64,000 bases of DNA, taken from assembly GCA_950097015.1 (NCBI GenBank), contig CATNEN010000038.1:16300001-16364000 (forward strand). Reading direction: 5' to 3'. The notes beneath the pieces are model-generated. The model had not been told where the DNA came from. It searched no databases and was given only the letters and a program-made list of their open reading frames with translations. This DNA comes from Macrostomum hystrix (lineage: Eukaryota; Platyhelminthes; Macrostomidae). Shown piece by piece: positions 30,386-45,600 of this stretch (position 1 is its first letter; every line of letters begins with the position of its first letter). The position numbers were made by a program, and so were the translations under genes.

Positions 30386-32389
30386 AATAGATATTCTTTA
30401 GGATATGGGAAATTTATTTTAATGGAAAGAGTTCGATAAATTGACTGATTTGATAAAATACTAACAAATCACTTCGCATGCCACAGTGCTTAACGATACG
30501 AAAGATTATAATTGATAAATAAAGATAGGTTATTTCAATGAAAAAAAACGGAATAATACAAGTTAAATTTCGTAGCATGGTAATTGTTATGACAAAAAAG
30601 AAGGTTTTTGCACTTTTTAATAAAGTTAAATATAATTTTGGATACTCTATTAGCCCCAAAGCTTAAAGGCTAACTTAAAATTTAAGGTTTGCTACAAGTT
30701 TTAGTTTTAATGCACAGAGGCATTATTATTTAGGCCGACTTTTTAATTTACAATTTTGCAGGAATTCAAACTCGTGGGCAAGCCTTTGGAATTGCCTCTA
30801 TTCATCATGCGTGGAGGTCGCAGTTTTATTATACCTTTTAACTTTTTTCTAATAATCTCTGTGCCTATTTATATTGAATTTTAATCCTGCCCGAATGGCT
30901 CATGATTCAAAACTAAATGGCTTTTGCGGTTGGCTTCAAACTGGAGGCATGTTTTACAACTTTTGTGTTTGTCGTTTTACGGTTTAACAAATAAAGACTT
31001 TACTAAGTTTGAAGAAGATTTTATAATATTTCTTTAGGATTCCGTTTATTCATTTCTTATTGGCTATTAAAATGCAATCGCTCGCAGTGAACTTAATTTG
31101 GTAAAAATATAGATTACCAGCTTTATTATAGGATATCTAAGACATGCTGCTTGGGTGAGGTCTGAAGCGTCCCAGGTCATTTCGGTGACAAGACATTTCG
31201 GTGACAGTCTTCTCATTTGTGTTGTAGGGCTCCTTTTTTCTTTGTAAATTACTTACATTATTCACTGCAAAATGCTTATTGTTAATTATTAACTTTAATT
31301 ATATTTAAATTTACCTAAAAGGGAAATATAACACTTTATTATATATATATTTCATAACTGTGGTAGCAAATCACAAGTGCCCGAGCACTTGTGAGACAAG
31401 ACACTTTAACTCTCAAACTGTATAGAATCACTCTTTAATATTTTTTGGTTACAACCAGTCTTTAAAAGGCTCCAATGGATCAGAGGGCACCATTCAGACA
31501 CAATGTATATATTATTTACTCTATTGCTCTACTCATATAACTGGCTCTAAGTCTCTGATAACCAATCAGCTTTCACTTTTACCACCAAACATTAATACAG
31601 AACACGAGTGAAATTTAGTGAAAGAACTTATTGCTTACAAAACATATATTTGTGAACTCCCATCTCATGGACCTTGCCTTTTAGTTTGGAAAACGTGCGC
31701 ATATATTATAGAATAAATTGAGGTGGGCAGACATAGTTAAACAAAATGTTACAGCCTATTCAAACAAAGAAAAATTATTTGCATATTTTTATCAACTTTC
31801 TAGGAATCATACATACGGTAACTTTATAGGCCTACAATATCATGGGAGCAAAAGTAAAAACTAACCTACCACATTTGCAATAAAAATTATCTAGTAGACT
31901 GAACCCAAAGGATTAGCTATACATTAATTTCTAATTAAAGTCAATTTTGCAAACCTTAGATGTTTTGAAGACAGTAACTATATCATTCATGTTATCAATC
32001 TTGCAAGCATTTGTAGGTAAACATGGTTAGGGTTGGAAACAAATGTCCATAGACAGCTCTGGGCTAATATTTATATGCAAACGTTAGTAGGCAAACTATT
32101 GGTATGCAGACATGCATATCATCTCCCTTTGTACAATCAAGTGCTATGCTAATTTAAATCCATTCCGCTAATGCATGCCATCACAGCCATTTTTTGCCAA
32201 TACTTAATAGACTTTTAGAACTAAGTAGATAACAGCTTAAAGTATATTAGCTACCTTAGCTACCTAGAATTTTTAGCAAAGCTTCTTCTAGAGCAGTCAT
32301 TTTTTCTTGGAAGATTTTTATTATTTAATGTAAACCTTCTCTTTTAGTATTTTTTTCTTGATTTAATTTTAGGTTGTAATATTCCCAAC

Positions 32390-32625
32390 AATTTGGGTCA
32401 TTTAGCAAGATACTTAACTCTGCATTGCTTCAGTTCACCCAGCTGTTAAATGGGTAACAGCATCAGCTGGGATAATTGAAGTTGGGTGTGGTATCCCCCT
32501 AGTCCTTGGACTGAACATCTGTACGCAGCCTTCAGATGCACCCTGCCATACTTGTAGCTGCTGCTGTGCTGTCAGCTGCACATCTGGCCCAATTGGGCCA
32601 GGTGTAATGAATTAGTTGATTAGGT
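32390..32625 (+). mobile_element. SINE family B copy, head decayed
   Basis: CTTCAGTTCACCCAGCTGTTAAATGG in two parts, GTTGGGTGTGGTATCC, CTTGGACTGAAC, CTGTACGCAGCCTTCAGATG and CTGCACATCTGGCCC follow family B order. The tRNA-like head is not recognisable. Confidence 0.75.
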
Positions 32626-33039
32626 TTTTTAGTATTTAGTAAATTATATGTCAAGTCTTAAACTCCTATATATAAAATTTTATAGAATCAAAAGATTTGA
32701 AACTTAAAAGTTAAGACCTATGACTTTGACTTAAAAGAATGGTAAATAAAAATGACAAATTTTAGTGAATTACATATCCACAGTATTTAGCTATCAACAT
32801 AGCCATTTTTTAATAACTAGGACTTTGCTTTGCTAACATATTAAGTAGCTATCACAGTACTTGTATATAGACATCAAGACACAAGCTGATAGATGTAGCG
32901 GTAACTAATACAGTGAGGACTATGAATACCACACCAGACCAAATATTTCATTGTCTTGTTGAGCTCTACAAATTTTCAAAAAATTTTTAACTGACTAGTC
33001 TACCTATACAATCATACTTGTATGTAAAGCTTGTATGTA

Positions 33040-33130
33040 AATAAGAGCTTGTAGCCCAGCCCATTTCTTAGAGCTTCAGACCTCTAACCAATAGGTCGAG
33101 AGTTCGATTCTTAGCCCAACAAAAAATTGT
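33040..33130 (+). mobile_element. tRNA-like SINE head
   Basis: TTAGAGCTTCAGACCTC and AGGTCGAGAGTTCGATTCTT resemble A and B box regions of the SINE B group, followed by CCATGATTTAGGCACTTTAA. Ends about 95 bp before the first RasGAP exon found. Confidence 0.5.
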
Positions 33131-33227
33131 GTCCATGATTTAGGCACTTTAAAATAATTCTTTGCAGCACAGATTAAGGCATCCTTTTAAGTTAAAAGTT
33201 TCATAAATTTGTCTTTAAAAATTTTAG

Positions 33228-36200
33228 AGCTAGAAGTTTCGTTGGATCGGAACCAGTCCGGCAATGGCTCGATTATCAAACCCAATTGGTTTCCACAGTT
33301 CTGCATGGTGCTAGAAAAGTTTAGACAATTCTATTTCTTCAATTCAGAAGAGGTAAGTGCGATTTTAACGTTTGATCTTAGAAATTAACCCTTTTTTCTT
33401 GATATATAATGCGCATTTAGCAAGTTAAACAGCATTTTAATAATTTTTCTTTACATTTAGCCCTAACTGCGTAATTCCGTTAGCCACAATAGGTTTTAGA
33501 AAGAATGCAGTCAAATTTAACACGATGTTGAACTCCAGCAGCAAAGTACTTGTAGTTGATTTTATAAGGCACAATGAGAGGTTGATTGTGTTATAATCGT
33601 GTGAAGAATAAAAATATTGATCTAGTAATGTATTTAGTAGTAATTTCGGTTTTCAAGATTGTAAAATATTTTTTTTCGATAAAAAATTTTTTCTTGTATT
33701 TTTTTCAGATCGGTTTACTTCCGTCTTGTAACCAATAATGTTTGTGTTTTTTGTGTCGCGTAATAGCCTATGAGCGATGTCTCAATGTTAATGTCAAAGT
33801 AACTATTATTTATAACAATACATTCGGTGAATTAACTTTAGTGAAAAAGTTTCGTTTACCCACCTGCTCATTTTTTCCATTCTTGTTGTTTCTATACAGG
33901 CAAGTCGCATTCCTTCAGACAAGACACAGTTCCTTCAGACAAGACACATTTCGTTCAGACAAGACACATTTCGTTCAGACAAGACACATTTCCTTCCGAC
34001 AAGACACATCTCCATCACACAAGACACATTTCCTTCCGACAAGACACATTGCCCTCAGACAAGACACATTGCCCTCAGACAAGACACATTGCCCTCAGAC
34101 AAGACACATTCCCTTCAGACAAGACACATTCGCTTCAGACAATGCACTTTGCCCTCAGACAAGACACATTTCCTTCAGACAAGACACATTGCCTTCAGAC
34201 AAGGCATTTTGCCCTCAGGCAAGACACATTTCTTTCAGACAAGACACTTTCGATTTAGAAAAAAATGCATTCCGTTCAGACAAGAAACATTCTCTTCAGA
34301 CAAGACACATTTCCCTCAGACAAGACACATTTCCATCAGACAAGACACATTTCCTTCAGACAAGACACATTTCCTTCAGACAAGATTTCGATTTAGAAAA
34401 AATGCATTCCGTTCAGACAAGAAACATTCTCTTCAGTCAAGACCCTTATAATAAAAGTGCAGAACAATAATTAATTTGTGCAAGTCTTCAGCTGTGCATG
34501 TTTTTTGCCGTTTAATAGCGAGTTATTTCCTTACGATAACAAAGAGAACAGTCTGTCGATTCTAATTAACTAAATAATTTAACCATCATGTCGAAGTTTT
34601 GTCTCGTTACTGTCATTATAACTTCATGTGTTATTGAAATTGTGTTCGTTAGTACGAAACCCTTACTCTCAGTAGTATAAATGCAATTTGTCTGTATTTC
34701 TGTGTAAACCAAAAAAAGCTGTTTTCAAAAATTGTATTTTTAGTGGTGATAGTTTCTAGCAAGAGATAATCGTATACTAACATTAAATAACGACTTATTG
34801 GGCATTTACTTGTAATTGACACTAAATTACATTTTTTTAATTGTTTGCACTTTTCCTCGCATGTCCTGTAATCTGAAGTCTAAGCTAATCTTTACTAAGA
34901 TTCACAGCAATAGAACATATTTTTTCCATTTTTGGGTAATCCTTATTTGAAATGCCAAAATTAATAAATTTCACTGTCCTAATAGTTTCAAAGATGTTAC
35001 TAAAGCACAAGCTAATCTATTTCTCTCGAAAATCCCAAAATTTCTCTTCTCTCTTAAGAATCTTTTTCTATTAAAGATACACATTTTCACATAGTGATTT
35101 CAATTTTAAACACCTACGTGTATTTACTCTACCTAATATTACGAATTAGTTTTTCTATTTTAAACATCCCAAATGAGATTTCATATTTCGAAAAACCTAA
35201 AATAATATTCATTAATTCAAAGAACTGAATATTATATTCCTCCTTTTTAAAATCCCGCAAAATAGAACTCTAGATGATTCCAAGTTCAATTCCAATCCCT
35301 AGTTTTTTTAGGATAAAATATTATCAATATGAGATTTCTTTCTTTTTTAGAACCCTAAATCTAATTTCTTAGATAAAATATTCACACCCCTAATCACCCA
35401 GATCCCTAATTTAAGCAATTTTAATCCCTTCAAATTTCCGAAATTCCAGTACAGACGTTGCTCTACTAAATCCTGTCCTTTTTATGACCTATTGGCCATA
35501 ATATCTATTGGCCATAAGTTTTGTTGCTATCAGCAAGTTCTTATCCCATATCCCATCGCTAAAACCCCGCAGGAGGCGCAAGCCTTTCTATCTAGCCAGC
35601 AGAGTCGCTGGCAGCTGGCCTCGCTGACTAGAATAGATTCGCCCGGTGGACTGGCGCAATTTCAACAATTCTGGACTAGCGCGGAGGAAAAACGAGATTT
35701 CTGCGGTGAGGGCTTTTGTTAAACATCTTCGCTGGGTAACCGAAACACCGACGAACGTTCAGGCATCACACTCACTGATGAACAGGGAGGGCATCACACT
35801 CACTGATGAACAGGGAGGGCAACCCACTCACTGAGGAACAGGGAGGCCATCACACTCACTGAGGAACAGGGGGGGCAACCCACTCACTGAGGAACAGGGA
35901 GGGCATCACACTCACTGAGGAACAGGGAGGGCATCACACTCACTGAGGAACAGGGGGGGGCAACCCATTCAATGAAGAACATGGAGGGCAACTCACTCGC
36001 TCAGGAACAGAGAGGGCAACCTACTCACTTCAAAAAATGAATGAATGGCAACCCAATCATTCAAAGAATGAATGAATGGCAACCCAATCATTCAAAGAAT
36101 TAATGAATGGCAACCCAATCATTCAAAGAATTTATGAATGGCAACCCAATCATTCAAAGAATTAATGAATGGCAACCCAATCATTCAAAGAATTAATGAA

Positions 36201-39200
36201 TGGCAACCCAATCATTCAAAGAGTGGATGAATGGCAACCCAATCATTCAAAGAGTGGATGAATGGCAACCCAATCATTCAAAGAATTAATGAATGGCAAC
36301 CCAATCATTCAAAGAATTAATGAATGGCAACCCAATCATTCAAAGAATTAATGAATGGCAACCCAATCATTCAAAGAATTAATGAATGGCAACCCAATCA
36401 TTCAAAGAATTAATGAATGGCAACCCAATCATTCAAAGAATTAATGAATGGCAACCCAATCATTCAAAGAGTGGATGAATGGCAACCCAATCATTCAAAG
36501 AATTAATGAATGGCAACCCAATCATTCAAAGAATTAATGAATGGCGACCTAATCATTCAAAGAATTAATGAATGGCAACCCAATCATTCAAAGAATGAAT
36601 GAATGGCAACCCAATCATTCAAAGAATGAATGAATGGCAACCCAATCATTCAAAGAATTAATGAATGGCAACCCAATCATTCAAAGAATTAATGAATGGC
36701 GACCTAATCATTCAAAGAATTAATGAATGGCAACCCAATCATTCAAAGAATTAATGAATGGCAACCCAATCATTCAAAGAATTAATGAATGGCAACCCAA
36801 TCATTCAAAGAATGAATGAATGGCAACCCAATCATTCAAAGAATTAATGAATGGCAACCCAATCATTCAAAGAATTAATGAATGGCAACCCAATCATTCA
36901 AAGAATGAATGAATGGCAACCCAATCATTCAAAGAATTAATGAATGGCAACCCAATCATTCAAAGAATTAATGAATGGCAACCCAATCATTCAAAGAATT
37001 AATGAATGGCAACCCAATCATTCAAAGAATTAATGAATGGCAACCCAATCATTCAAAGAATTAATGAATGGCAACCCAATCATTCAAAGAATTAATGAAT
37101 GGCAACCCAATCATTCAAAGAATGAATGAATGGCAACCCAATCATTCAAAGAATGAATGAATGGCAACCCAATCATTCAAAGAATGAATGAATGGCAACC
37201 CAATCATTCAAAGAATGAATGAATGGCAACCCAATCATTCAAAGAATGAATGAATGGCAACCCAATCATTCAAAGAATTAATGAATGGCAACCCAGTCAT
37301 TCAAAGAATTAATGAATGGCAAACCAATCATTCAAAGAATTAATGAATGGCAACCCAATCATTCAAAGAATTAATGAATGGCAACCCAATCATTCAAAGA
37401 ATTAATGAATGGCAACCCAATCATTCAACTAGAATGAATGAATGGCAACCCAATCATTCAAAGAATTAATGAATGGCAACCCAATCATTCAAAGAATGAA
37501 TGAATGGCAACCCAATCATTCAAAGAATTAATGAATTGCAACCCAGTTATTCAAAGAATTAATGAATGGCAACCCAATCATTCAAAGAATTAATGAATTG
37601 CAACCCAGTTATTCAAAGAATGGGGTACAATCAACAATCCACATTGCCTTGTTAATTGTCGATCTGTTTAGCCAAGCGAAACTAACCGTCGTTGAAAATA
37701 AGTTGATCATGTGAATTGTTTAAACATCGTGGTAAACATTTTCAAACGCCATGTATGTATTTGTGCATACTTAATAAGTATTTGCAGTCTGGCAGTACAA
37801 TTAATGTCAAGTGAATGTCCCGTTTTAGTCTAGTTGTCATATTTATAGTCCTTAGAAGTTTTTGTTAAATTTCTTGTGTTAAATTTTCTCTTTTCTTAAT
37901 AGCAAAATTTTCAAGCCATCCATAAAATAATGCCATGCAAGTTAGTCAGTTACAACTGCATATCTTCATCCCACAGGTGAGAGATAACGATATTATAAAC
38001 TACTTCTCTCCTAGCTTTCGCTGTACAATTTTCGCTCACCTGCGGGGCGAAACAGATTATTGTACAGTGGTCTAATTCTCATTCTCTTTATTTATCAATC
38101 TAAAACCCGAGTCGACGGCTTTAATGTACACAGAGGCAATGGCAATAACAACTGGATTCATTTTAGAATACGAAAAATAAGTTATTTGGTTCTTGTAGTC
38201 TGCGCCTCACTATGTGCGCACCGCTTGTCGGGGGGGGGGCGTTAAGACCAACGCAATTTACTAGGGCTAGTAACCAACCCCTCCTACTTGGCTCGACGCA
38301 GAAATTTTGTGCTAAATATTTCTCTCTCTCTCTGTGTCTCACCCCCCTCTCTCTCTTCATTTATTCTCGCTTATACTCAAAAAGCTGACTCAAGCAATAT
38401 AAGCCCGCTGTAAAATAAGTTTTCGACGAAAAAATAGAACTTTTTATTTCTAATATAGATGAGAATATACTTCTTTCCTAATTAAATATGCTAATATAAC
38501 ACAAAGATATTACCTTATTTGGTTAGAGAAGTTTCTTGATTTCGTCTGTCCTCATTAAAACCAAATAATCGGAGCAATGTCCAGTCCGTTTAAACGGTTA
38601 GCATCGTTGCGTCGATCGGACACCAGACTGCAGCGTTATAAGGAGCCAGCTGTTGAAATCGGCAAATCAGATTTTGTCTACTTTCCGAGTGAGATTTTCG
38701 CTAATAATATCTAAATCTTAAGGTGCCATTTTTAGATATGGGAAGTTGCATTTTGTAATCTTGGGATTTGCCATTCGTAGATATGAGATGTGCCATTTTG
38801 AAGATCTGGGAAGTGCCATTCAGTTGATATGGGATGTGCCATTTTGAAGATCTGGGAAGTGCCATTCAGTTGACATGGGATGTGCCATTTTGAAGATCTG
38901 GGAAGTGCCATTCAGTTGATATGGGATGTGCCATTTTGAAGATCTGGGAAGTGCCATTCAGTTGACATGGGATGTGCCATTTTGAAGATCTGGGAAGTGC
39001 CATTCAGTTGATATGGGATGTGCCATTTTGAAGATCTGGGAAGTGCCATTCAGTTGATATGGGATGTGTCATTTTGAAGATCTGGGAAGTGCCATTTAGT
39101 TGACATGGGATGTGCCATTTTGAAGATCTGGGAAGTGCCATTCGTAGATATGGGATGTGCCATTTTGTAGATTAGGAAAATGCCATTTAGTATGTCTGGG

Positions 39201-39639
39201 AATCGCCATTTTGTAGAACTTAGAAGTGCGATTTTGCAAATCTGAGAAGTGCCATTTTTATCGAGCTGGGAAGTGCCATTTTGTAAATCTTGGAAGTCTC
39301 GATCCTAAGCGCCTTGCTCAAGGACACCAACAGTTTATTCTGAGTTGAGAATCGAACTCCCAACCTCTTTGTCAAAAGACCCCGAAGCTCTAACCACAGC
39401 GCTAAAAGTTGCTGACATTGTCAATATGAGATTATCAATCGATAATCTATCGATCTATCGATAATCTAAATTCAGGCGTTTAAGTACTACTATTGTGCCT
39501 AATAAGCATAATTTTATGTTTTTTCAGATTCCTCCTATGCTTCATCGGCGGACCTCACTTCCGGTCAGTATGATCCCAGTTGGCGGCGGAGCGTGGCTCA
39601 GTTGCAACAGTCGAGCCGAAATCCTGCATTCGGTAGCAG

Positions 39640-39679
<40 letters not shown>

Positions 39680-42600
39680 CAGCAGAGTACTGGCGCAAAA
39701 ATCAAAGTAAGGCGCATTTAATTGTTTTCGTAGAAATTAAAAAGATTAGCAATACACTCAAATAAGACTCAGATTTCTGGAGATCACAGTATTCTCCCAA
39801 TTACATTGTTAAGCTCTCGATTTCCTGAAATGCCAAAATTAAGGTCGCTATCTCTCAAATCCCCAGAATGAGGTCTCGAATCCCTCAGATCCCTAGATTA
39901 AGATCTCGATATCCCCAGATCACCAGGTTAAGGTCTCGATTAGCTCGAATCTCAAGATTAAGGTCTTGATCCCATTAAATCCTAAGATTAAGGTCTGGAT
40001 CCCATCAAATCCCAAGATTAAGTTCTCGATCAACTCAGATCCCTAGATTATGGTTTGAATCCCATCAAATCCCATGATTAATGTCTGGATCCCATCAAAT
40101 CCCAAGATTAAGGTCTTGATCAACTCAAATCCCAAGATTAAGGTCTTGATCAACTCAAATCCCAAGATTAAGGTCTGGATCAACTCAGATCCCTAGATTA
40201 TGGTCTGGATCCCATCAAATCCCAAGATTAAGGTCTTGATCAACTCAAATCCCAAGATTAAGGTCTTGATCAACTCAAATCCCAAGATTAAGGTCTGGAT
40301 CAACTCAGATCCCTAGATTATGGTCTGGATCCCATCAAATCCCAAGATTAAGGTCTGGATCCCATCAAATCCCATGATTAATGTCTGGATCTTATCAAAT
40401 CCCAAGATTAAGGTCTCGATCAACTCATCCCTATGTTAAGCTCCTTTTTCCTCAGATTAGTTTTTCCATTCTACCAGAGCCTAACAACCGTCTCCTTCGC
40501 CAACAATTCATCAGAGCCTGTTCCGCGGCATCAGCATCAAGCGTACGCGCAGCATTGCCAAGCTGGACACCGGCAGAAAGCAACAGCAGCAGCAGCAGCA
40601 GCACTCAGGTGCCTCGCGTGAGAACAACTCTTCGGATAGTCACCATAGCAACACGAATGACTCATCGCTGGCTAGCGGCGGCGTCATTGCTGATACGAAC
40701 AGCTGGCAGTCAGGAGGCATCTGGCACGATAGGCAGGCGTCTGCTGGCGGACTTCAGGGACCAGCGTCCAGACTGCATGCCGATTCAGATGAGTGAGTTT
40801 GCTGTCTAGATTGTCCATTTCATGATCCTTTTGGGTAGGATTTCATGATCCTTTTGGGTAGGATTTCTGATCCTTTTTGGTAGGAATTCATGAACCTTTT
40901 GGGTAGGATTTCTGATGCTTTCAGGCAGGATTTCATGATACTTTCATGTAGGATTTCATGATACTTTGGGTAGGATTTCTGATCCTTTAAGGCAGGATTT
41001 CGTTATCCTTTTGGGTAGGATTTCGTGATCCTTTCGGGTAGGATTTCTGATGCTTTCAGGCAGGATTTCATTATCCTTTTGGGTAGGATTTCATGATCCT
41101 TTCAGGCAGGATTTCATTATCCTTTCGGGTAGGATTTCATGATCCTTTCGGGTAGGATTTCTGATCCTTTCAGGCAGGATTTCATTATCCTTTCGGGTAG
41201 GATTTCATGATCCTTTCGGGTAGGATTTCTGATCCTTTCAGGCAGGATTTCATGATCCTTTCAGGCAGGATTTCATTATCCTTTCGGGTAGGATTTCATT
41301 ATCCTTTCGGGTAGGATTTCATGATCCTTTCGGGTAGGATTTCTGATCCTTTAAGGCAGGATTTCATTATCCTTTCGGGTAGGATTTCGTGATCCTTTCG
41401 GGTAGGATTTCATGATCCTTTCGGGTAGGATTTCGTGATCCTTTCGGGTAGGATTTCATGATCCTTTCGGGTAGGATTTCATGATCCTTTCGGGTAGGAT
41501 TTCATTATCCTTTCGGGTAGGATTTCATTATCCTTTCGGGTAGGATTTCATGATCCTTTCGGGTAGGATTTCATGATACTTTCGGGTAGGATTTCATTAT
41601 CCTTTCGGGTAGGATTTCATGATCCTTTCGGGTAGGATTTCATTATCCTTTCGGGTAGGATTTCGTGATCCTTTCGGGTAGGATTTCATGATCCTTTCGG
41701 GTAGGATTTCGTGATCCTTTCGGGTAGGATTTCATGATCCTTTCGGGTAGGATTTCATGATACTTTCGGGTAGGATTTCATGATACTTTCGGGTAGGATT
41801 TCTGATCCTTTCGGGTAGGATTTCATGATCCTTTCGCGTAGGATTTCATGATCCTTTCGGGTAGGATTTCATGATCCTTTCGGGTAGGATTTCATGATAC
41901 TTTCATGTAGGATTTCTGATCCTTTCAGGCAGGATTTCATTATCCTTTTGGGTAGGATTTCGTGATCCTTTCGGGTAGGATTTCATGATACTTTCATGTA
42001 GGATTTCTGATCCTTTTAGGCAGGATTTCATTATCCTTTTGGGTAGGATTTCGTGATCCTTTCGGGTAGGATTTCATGATACTTTCATGTAGGATTTCTG
42101 ATCCTTTTAGGCAGGATTTCATTATCCTTTTGGGTAGGATTTCGTGATCCTTTCGGGTAGGATTTTTTTCTTTAAGGCAAGATAGATTAGTAAACATTAA
42201 ATTTCTCGAAACTTTTTTTTTACTTAAATCCCGTGTTTAACTATCTGTGTCTTACCTTCAGCTCATCAGCAGCTATGAAGCGATCTATAAGCATGGGCCG
42301 AATCGGCCGCCAATGGCCACAGCCGCAGCCGCAGCCGCAGCAGCGTCAGCCCGCGTCAAAACGAGGCGAAAGCGGCTCCAGCGGCGGCGTCGGCGGCATT
42401 GTAACAAGCTGTGTGCCAATCAACAGTCGCGGCAGAGGCGAAGATTTTGAAGTCGATGACGATCATAATGAGCAGAGACTTGGCGCATTCAACAATACGC
42501 CACCAGATGTTGCGAGTAGCGGGTGAGCTAGTTTTCATTAATTATCGTTTTTGCCAATAAATTTCCTAGGATTTTTTATTTCAAAATTTCGAAACTCCTG

Positions 42601-45600
42601 AGATTTAGGAATGATATATAAAAGTTTCATGGAGCTGTGGGCGATGAGGCGATAAGACTCCTGGGCACACACTTACACAGGTGTTACATCTGCCCCCCCA
42701 CTTTCTCATTGTTATGATGTGTACAGTCTTACTGTGCCTTGATTGTTAGAACTGGTGGACTGATTAGCATTCGTTTTTAAGTTGAATGGTTAATTAATTA
42801 AAATAATTAACTACACCTGCCCCGACTGGGCAAGACAGCTGAAGGCTGCGTACGGCTGTTCAGTCCATGGACTGGGGGGACGCCACACTACCCTCAAACA
42901 CCCCAGATCAGGCTAGCACCAATTTAACTGTTGCGTTGAACTGAAGCAATGCAGAGTAAAGTGCCTTGCTAAATGATACAAATTGTTCCAGTGGAGTCAG
43001 AAATCGAACCCCTGACCTTCAAGTCGTAAGTCTGACGCTCTAACCACAAGGCTACAACCTCCTAACCGGAACCTAAGTTTTATGAATGCTTCTTAGGTAA
43101 CTAAGAAATATTTTCTGGTACTGAAACAATACTAATTATTTTAAAATACTAAATTCTAAGTTGTTGCCCCTTGGTTACAGTCAAATCTTAATCGAGAGGT
43201 CGGGAGTTCGAATCTCATGTCGTGGAAAAATGGTGTCGTGTAGCTTTAGATCTTAGGCGTATTTCCTTCAAATTCGTGACCCTAAATTATCGCTATGCTT
43301 TTTCATCAAGAGGTCAAGAAGCCTCACATACCCTCTATTGATGCGTTTTTGGGTCACAAAAACTTGCACGTTGGTGTAGGTAGCCTTATTGTTTAATATC
43401 GCGTATATTTAGCAGCATAAACATAACATACTTTTCCTGCTTGTCACCTAGGCGCTCTTAATTAGCCCCTGACGCATGCTACTCCTATATTTACATTTCT
43501 CTGATGGCGTATTTTGCATTTGAAATTAGGGAGACTGACTGAGTCATCGCGTGACATTTTTACGAGCTAAAGAGTGTTAAAATCTATTAAGTTCTTCCTT
43601 GCTCGATTATCTACTTCTAGTAGCGTATAAGCGCGTCAATATTTATCCTTAAAAAATACCTGCTATTCTTTATCTGAAATATTTCTCGATTTTCAATGTA
43701 ATCATAACAGTCGAATATTTAACAGTCGAGTAGCTAATTTCTTGTCTTCGATAGTGACAGTCGAGTCTTGATTCGCTAATTTCTTATTATCGATAGTGAC
43801 GGTCGACTATTGAGTTGCCGTTATCTAGTTATCGATAGTGACAGTCGACTATTGAGTTGCCGTTATCTATAATAGTTATCGATAGTGACAGTCGACTATT
43901 GAGTTGCCGTTATCTAGTTATCGATAGTGACAGTCGACTATTGAGTCGCCGTTATCTAGTTATCGATAGTGACAGTCGACTATTGAGTCGCCGTTATCTA
44001 GTTATCGATAGTGACATTCGACTATTGAGTTGCCGTTATCTAGTTATCGATAGTGACAGTCGACTATTGAGTCGCCGTTATCTAGTTATCGATAGTGACA
44101 TTCGACTATTGAGTTGCCGTTATCTAGTTATCGATAGTGACAGTCGACTATTGAGTTGCCGTTATCTAGTTATCGATAGTGACAGTCGAATATTGAGTTG
44201 CCGTTATCTAGTTATCGATAGTGACATTCGACTATTGAGTTGCCGTTATCTAGTTATCGATAGTGACATTCGACTATTGAGTCGCCGTTATCTAGTTATC
44301 GATAGTGACAGTCGAATATTGAGTTGCCGTTATCTAGTTATCGATAGTGACAGTCGACTATTGAGTTGCCGTTATCTAGTTATCGATAGTGACATTCGAC
44401 TATTGAGTTGCCGTTATCTAGTTATCGATAGTGACAGTCGACTATTGAGTTGCCGTTATCTAGTTATCGATAGTGACAGTCGACTATTGAGTTGCCGTTA
44501 TCTAGTTATCGATAGTGACAGTCGACTATTGAGTTGCCGTTATCTAGTTATCGATAGTGACAGTCGACTATTGAGTTGCCGTTATCTAGTTATCGATAGT
44601 GACAGTCGACTATTGAGTCGCCGTTATCTAGTTATCGATAGTGACAGTCGACTATTGAGTCGCCGTTATCTAGTTATCGATAGTGACAGTCGACTATTGA
44701 GTCGCCGTTATCTAGTTATCGATAGTGACAGTCGACTATTGAGTCGCCGTTATCTAGTTATCGATAGTGACAGTCGAATATTGAGTTGCCGTTATCTAGT
44801 TATCGATAGTGACAGTCAACTATTGAGTCGCCGTTATCTAGTTATCGATAGTGACAGTCGAATATTGAGTCGCCGTTATCTAGTTATCGATAGTGACAGT
44901 CGACTATTGAGTCGCCGTTATCTAGTTATCGATAGTGACAGTCGACTATTGAGTCGCCGTTATCTAGTTATCGATAGTGACAGTCGAATATTGAGTTGCC
45001 GTTATCTAGTTATCGATAGTGACAGTCGACTATTGAGTCGCCGTTATCTAGTTATCGATAGTGACAGTCGACTATTGAGTCGCCGTTATCTAGTTATCGA
45101 TAGTGACAGTCGAATATTGAGTTGCCGTTATCTAGTTATCGATAGTGACAGTCGACTATTGAGTCGCCGTTATCTAGTTATCGATAGTGACAGTCGACTA
45201 TTGAGTTGCCGTTATCTAGTTATCGATAATTACTGGTAAAATCAATGAATTCATGGGTCCGCAAATTGGCCGTAACATTGAGCCTACCGGATTATTTCAG
45301 TCTTGTCAATTCTGAACTTACGAAAGACTCAAAGCAATTTGAAATAAAGAAAGGGATATCCGCTTACTAGGAAAAATATTACAAGTATCTATTTTAGGTC
45401 AGACAGTGTGACTTCAATGAATGAAATTCAGAAGCAATCTCAGTAGGTTCTCGAATTTCGATTGCTAAGCATAAAAATATAGTTTGGCATTGTTATTTAG
45501 ATAGATTTTAGACACGCTCGAAGACCTTTGGAACGTCAGTCCCTCCTGAAAACCTGTTCGATTAAATTTCTGTCCTCATTTTCGGCGCTGGCCACTTCTG

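Larger units (their letters stand above)
30386..33227. other. Intergenic between Flower and RasGAP genes
   Basis: AT-rich. The two genes diverge here, so both promoters, and possibly an unfound 5' exon of the RasGAP gene, should lie within it. Apart from the SINE sequences noted separately I see no exon that I can support. Confidence 0.5.

Noticed and set aside
36015..37620. Regular 31-bp repeats considered as a CRISPR-like array
   Set aside because: There are no unique spacers: the whole unit repeats. The genome is eukaryotic and the array is intronic.
43857..45239. 460-codon frame with the 14-residue unit VIDSDSRLLSRRYL
   Set aside because: Product of the 42-bp array within a RasGAP intron; no start context, domain or conservation pattern.
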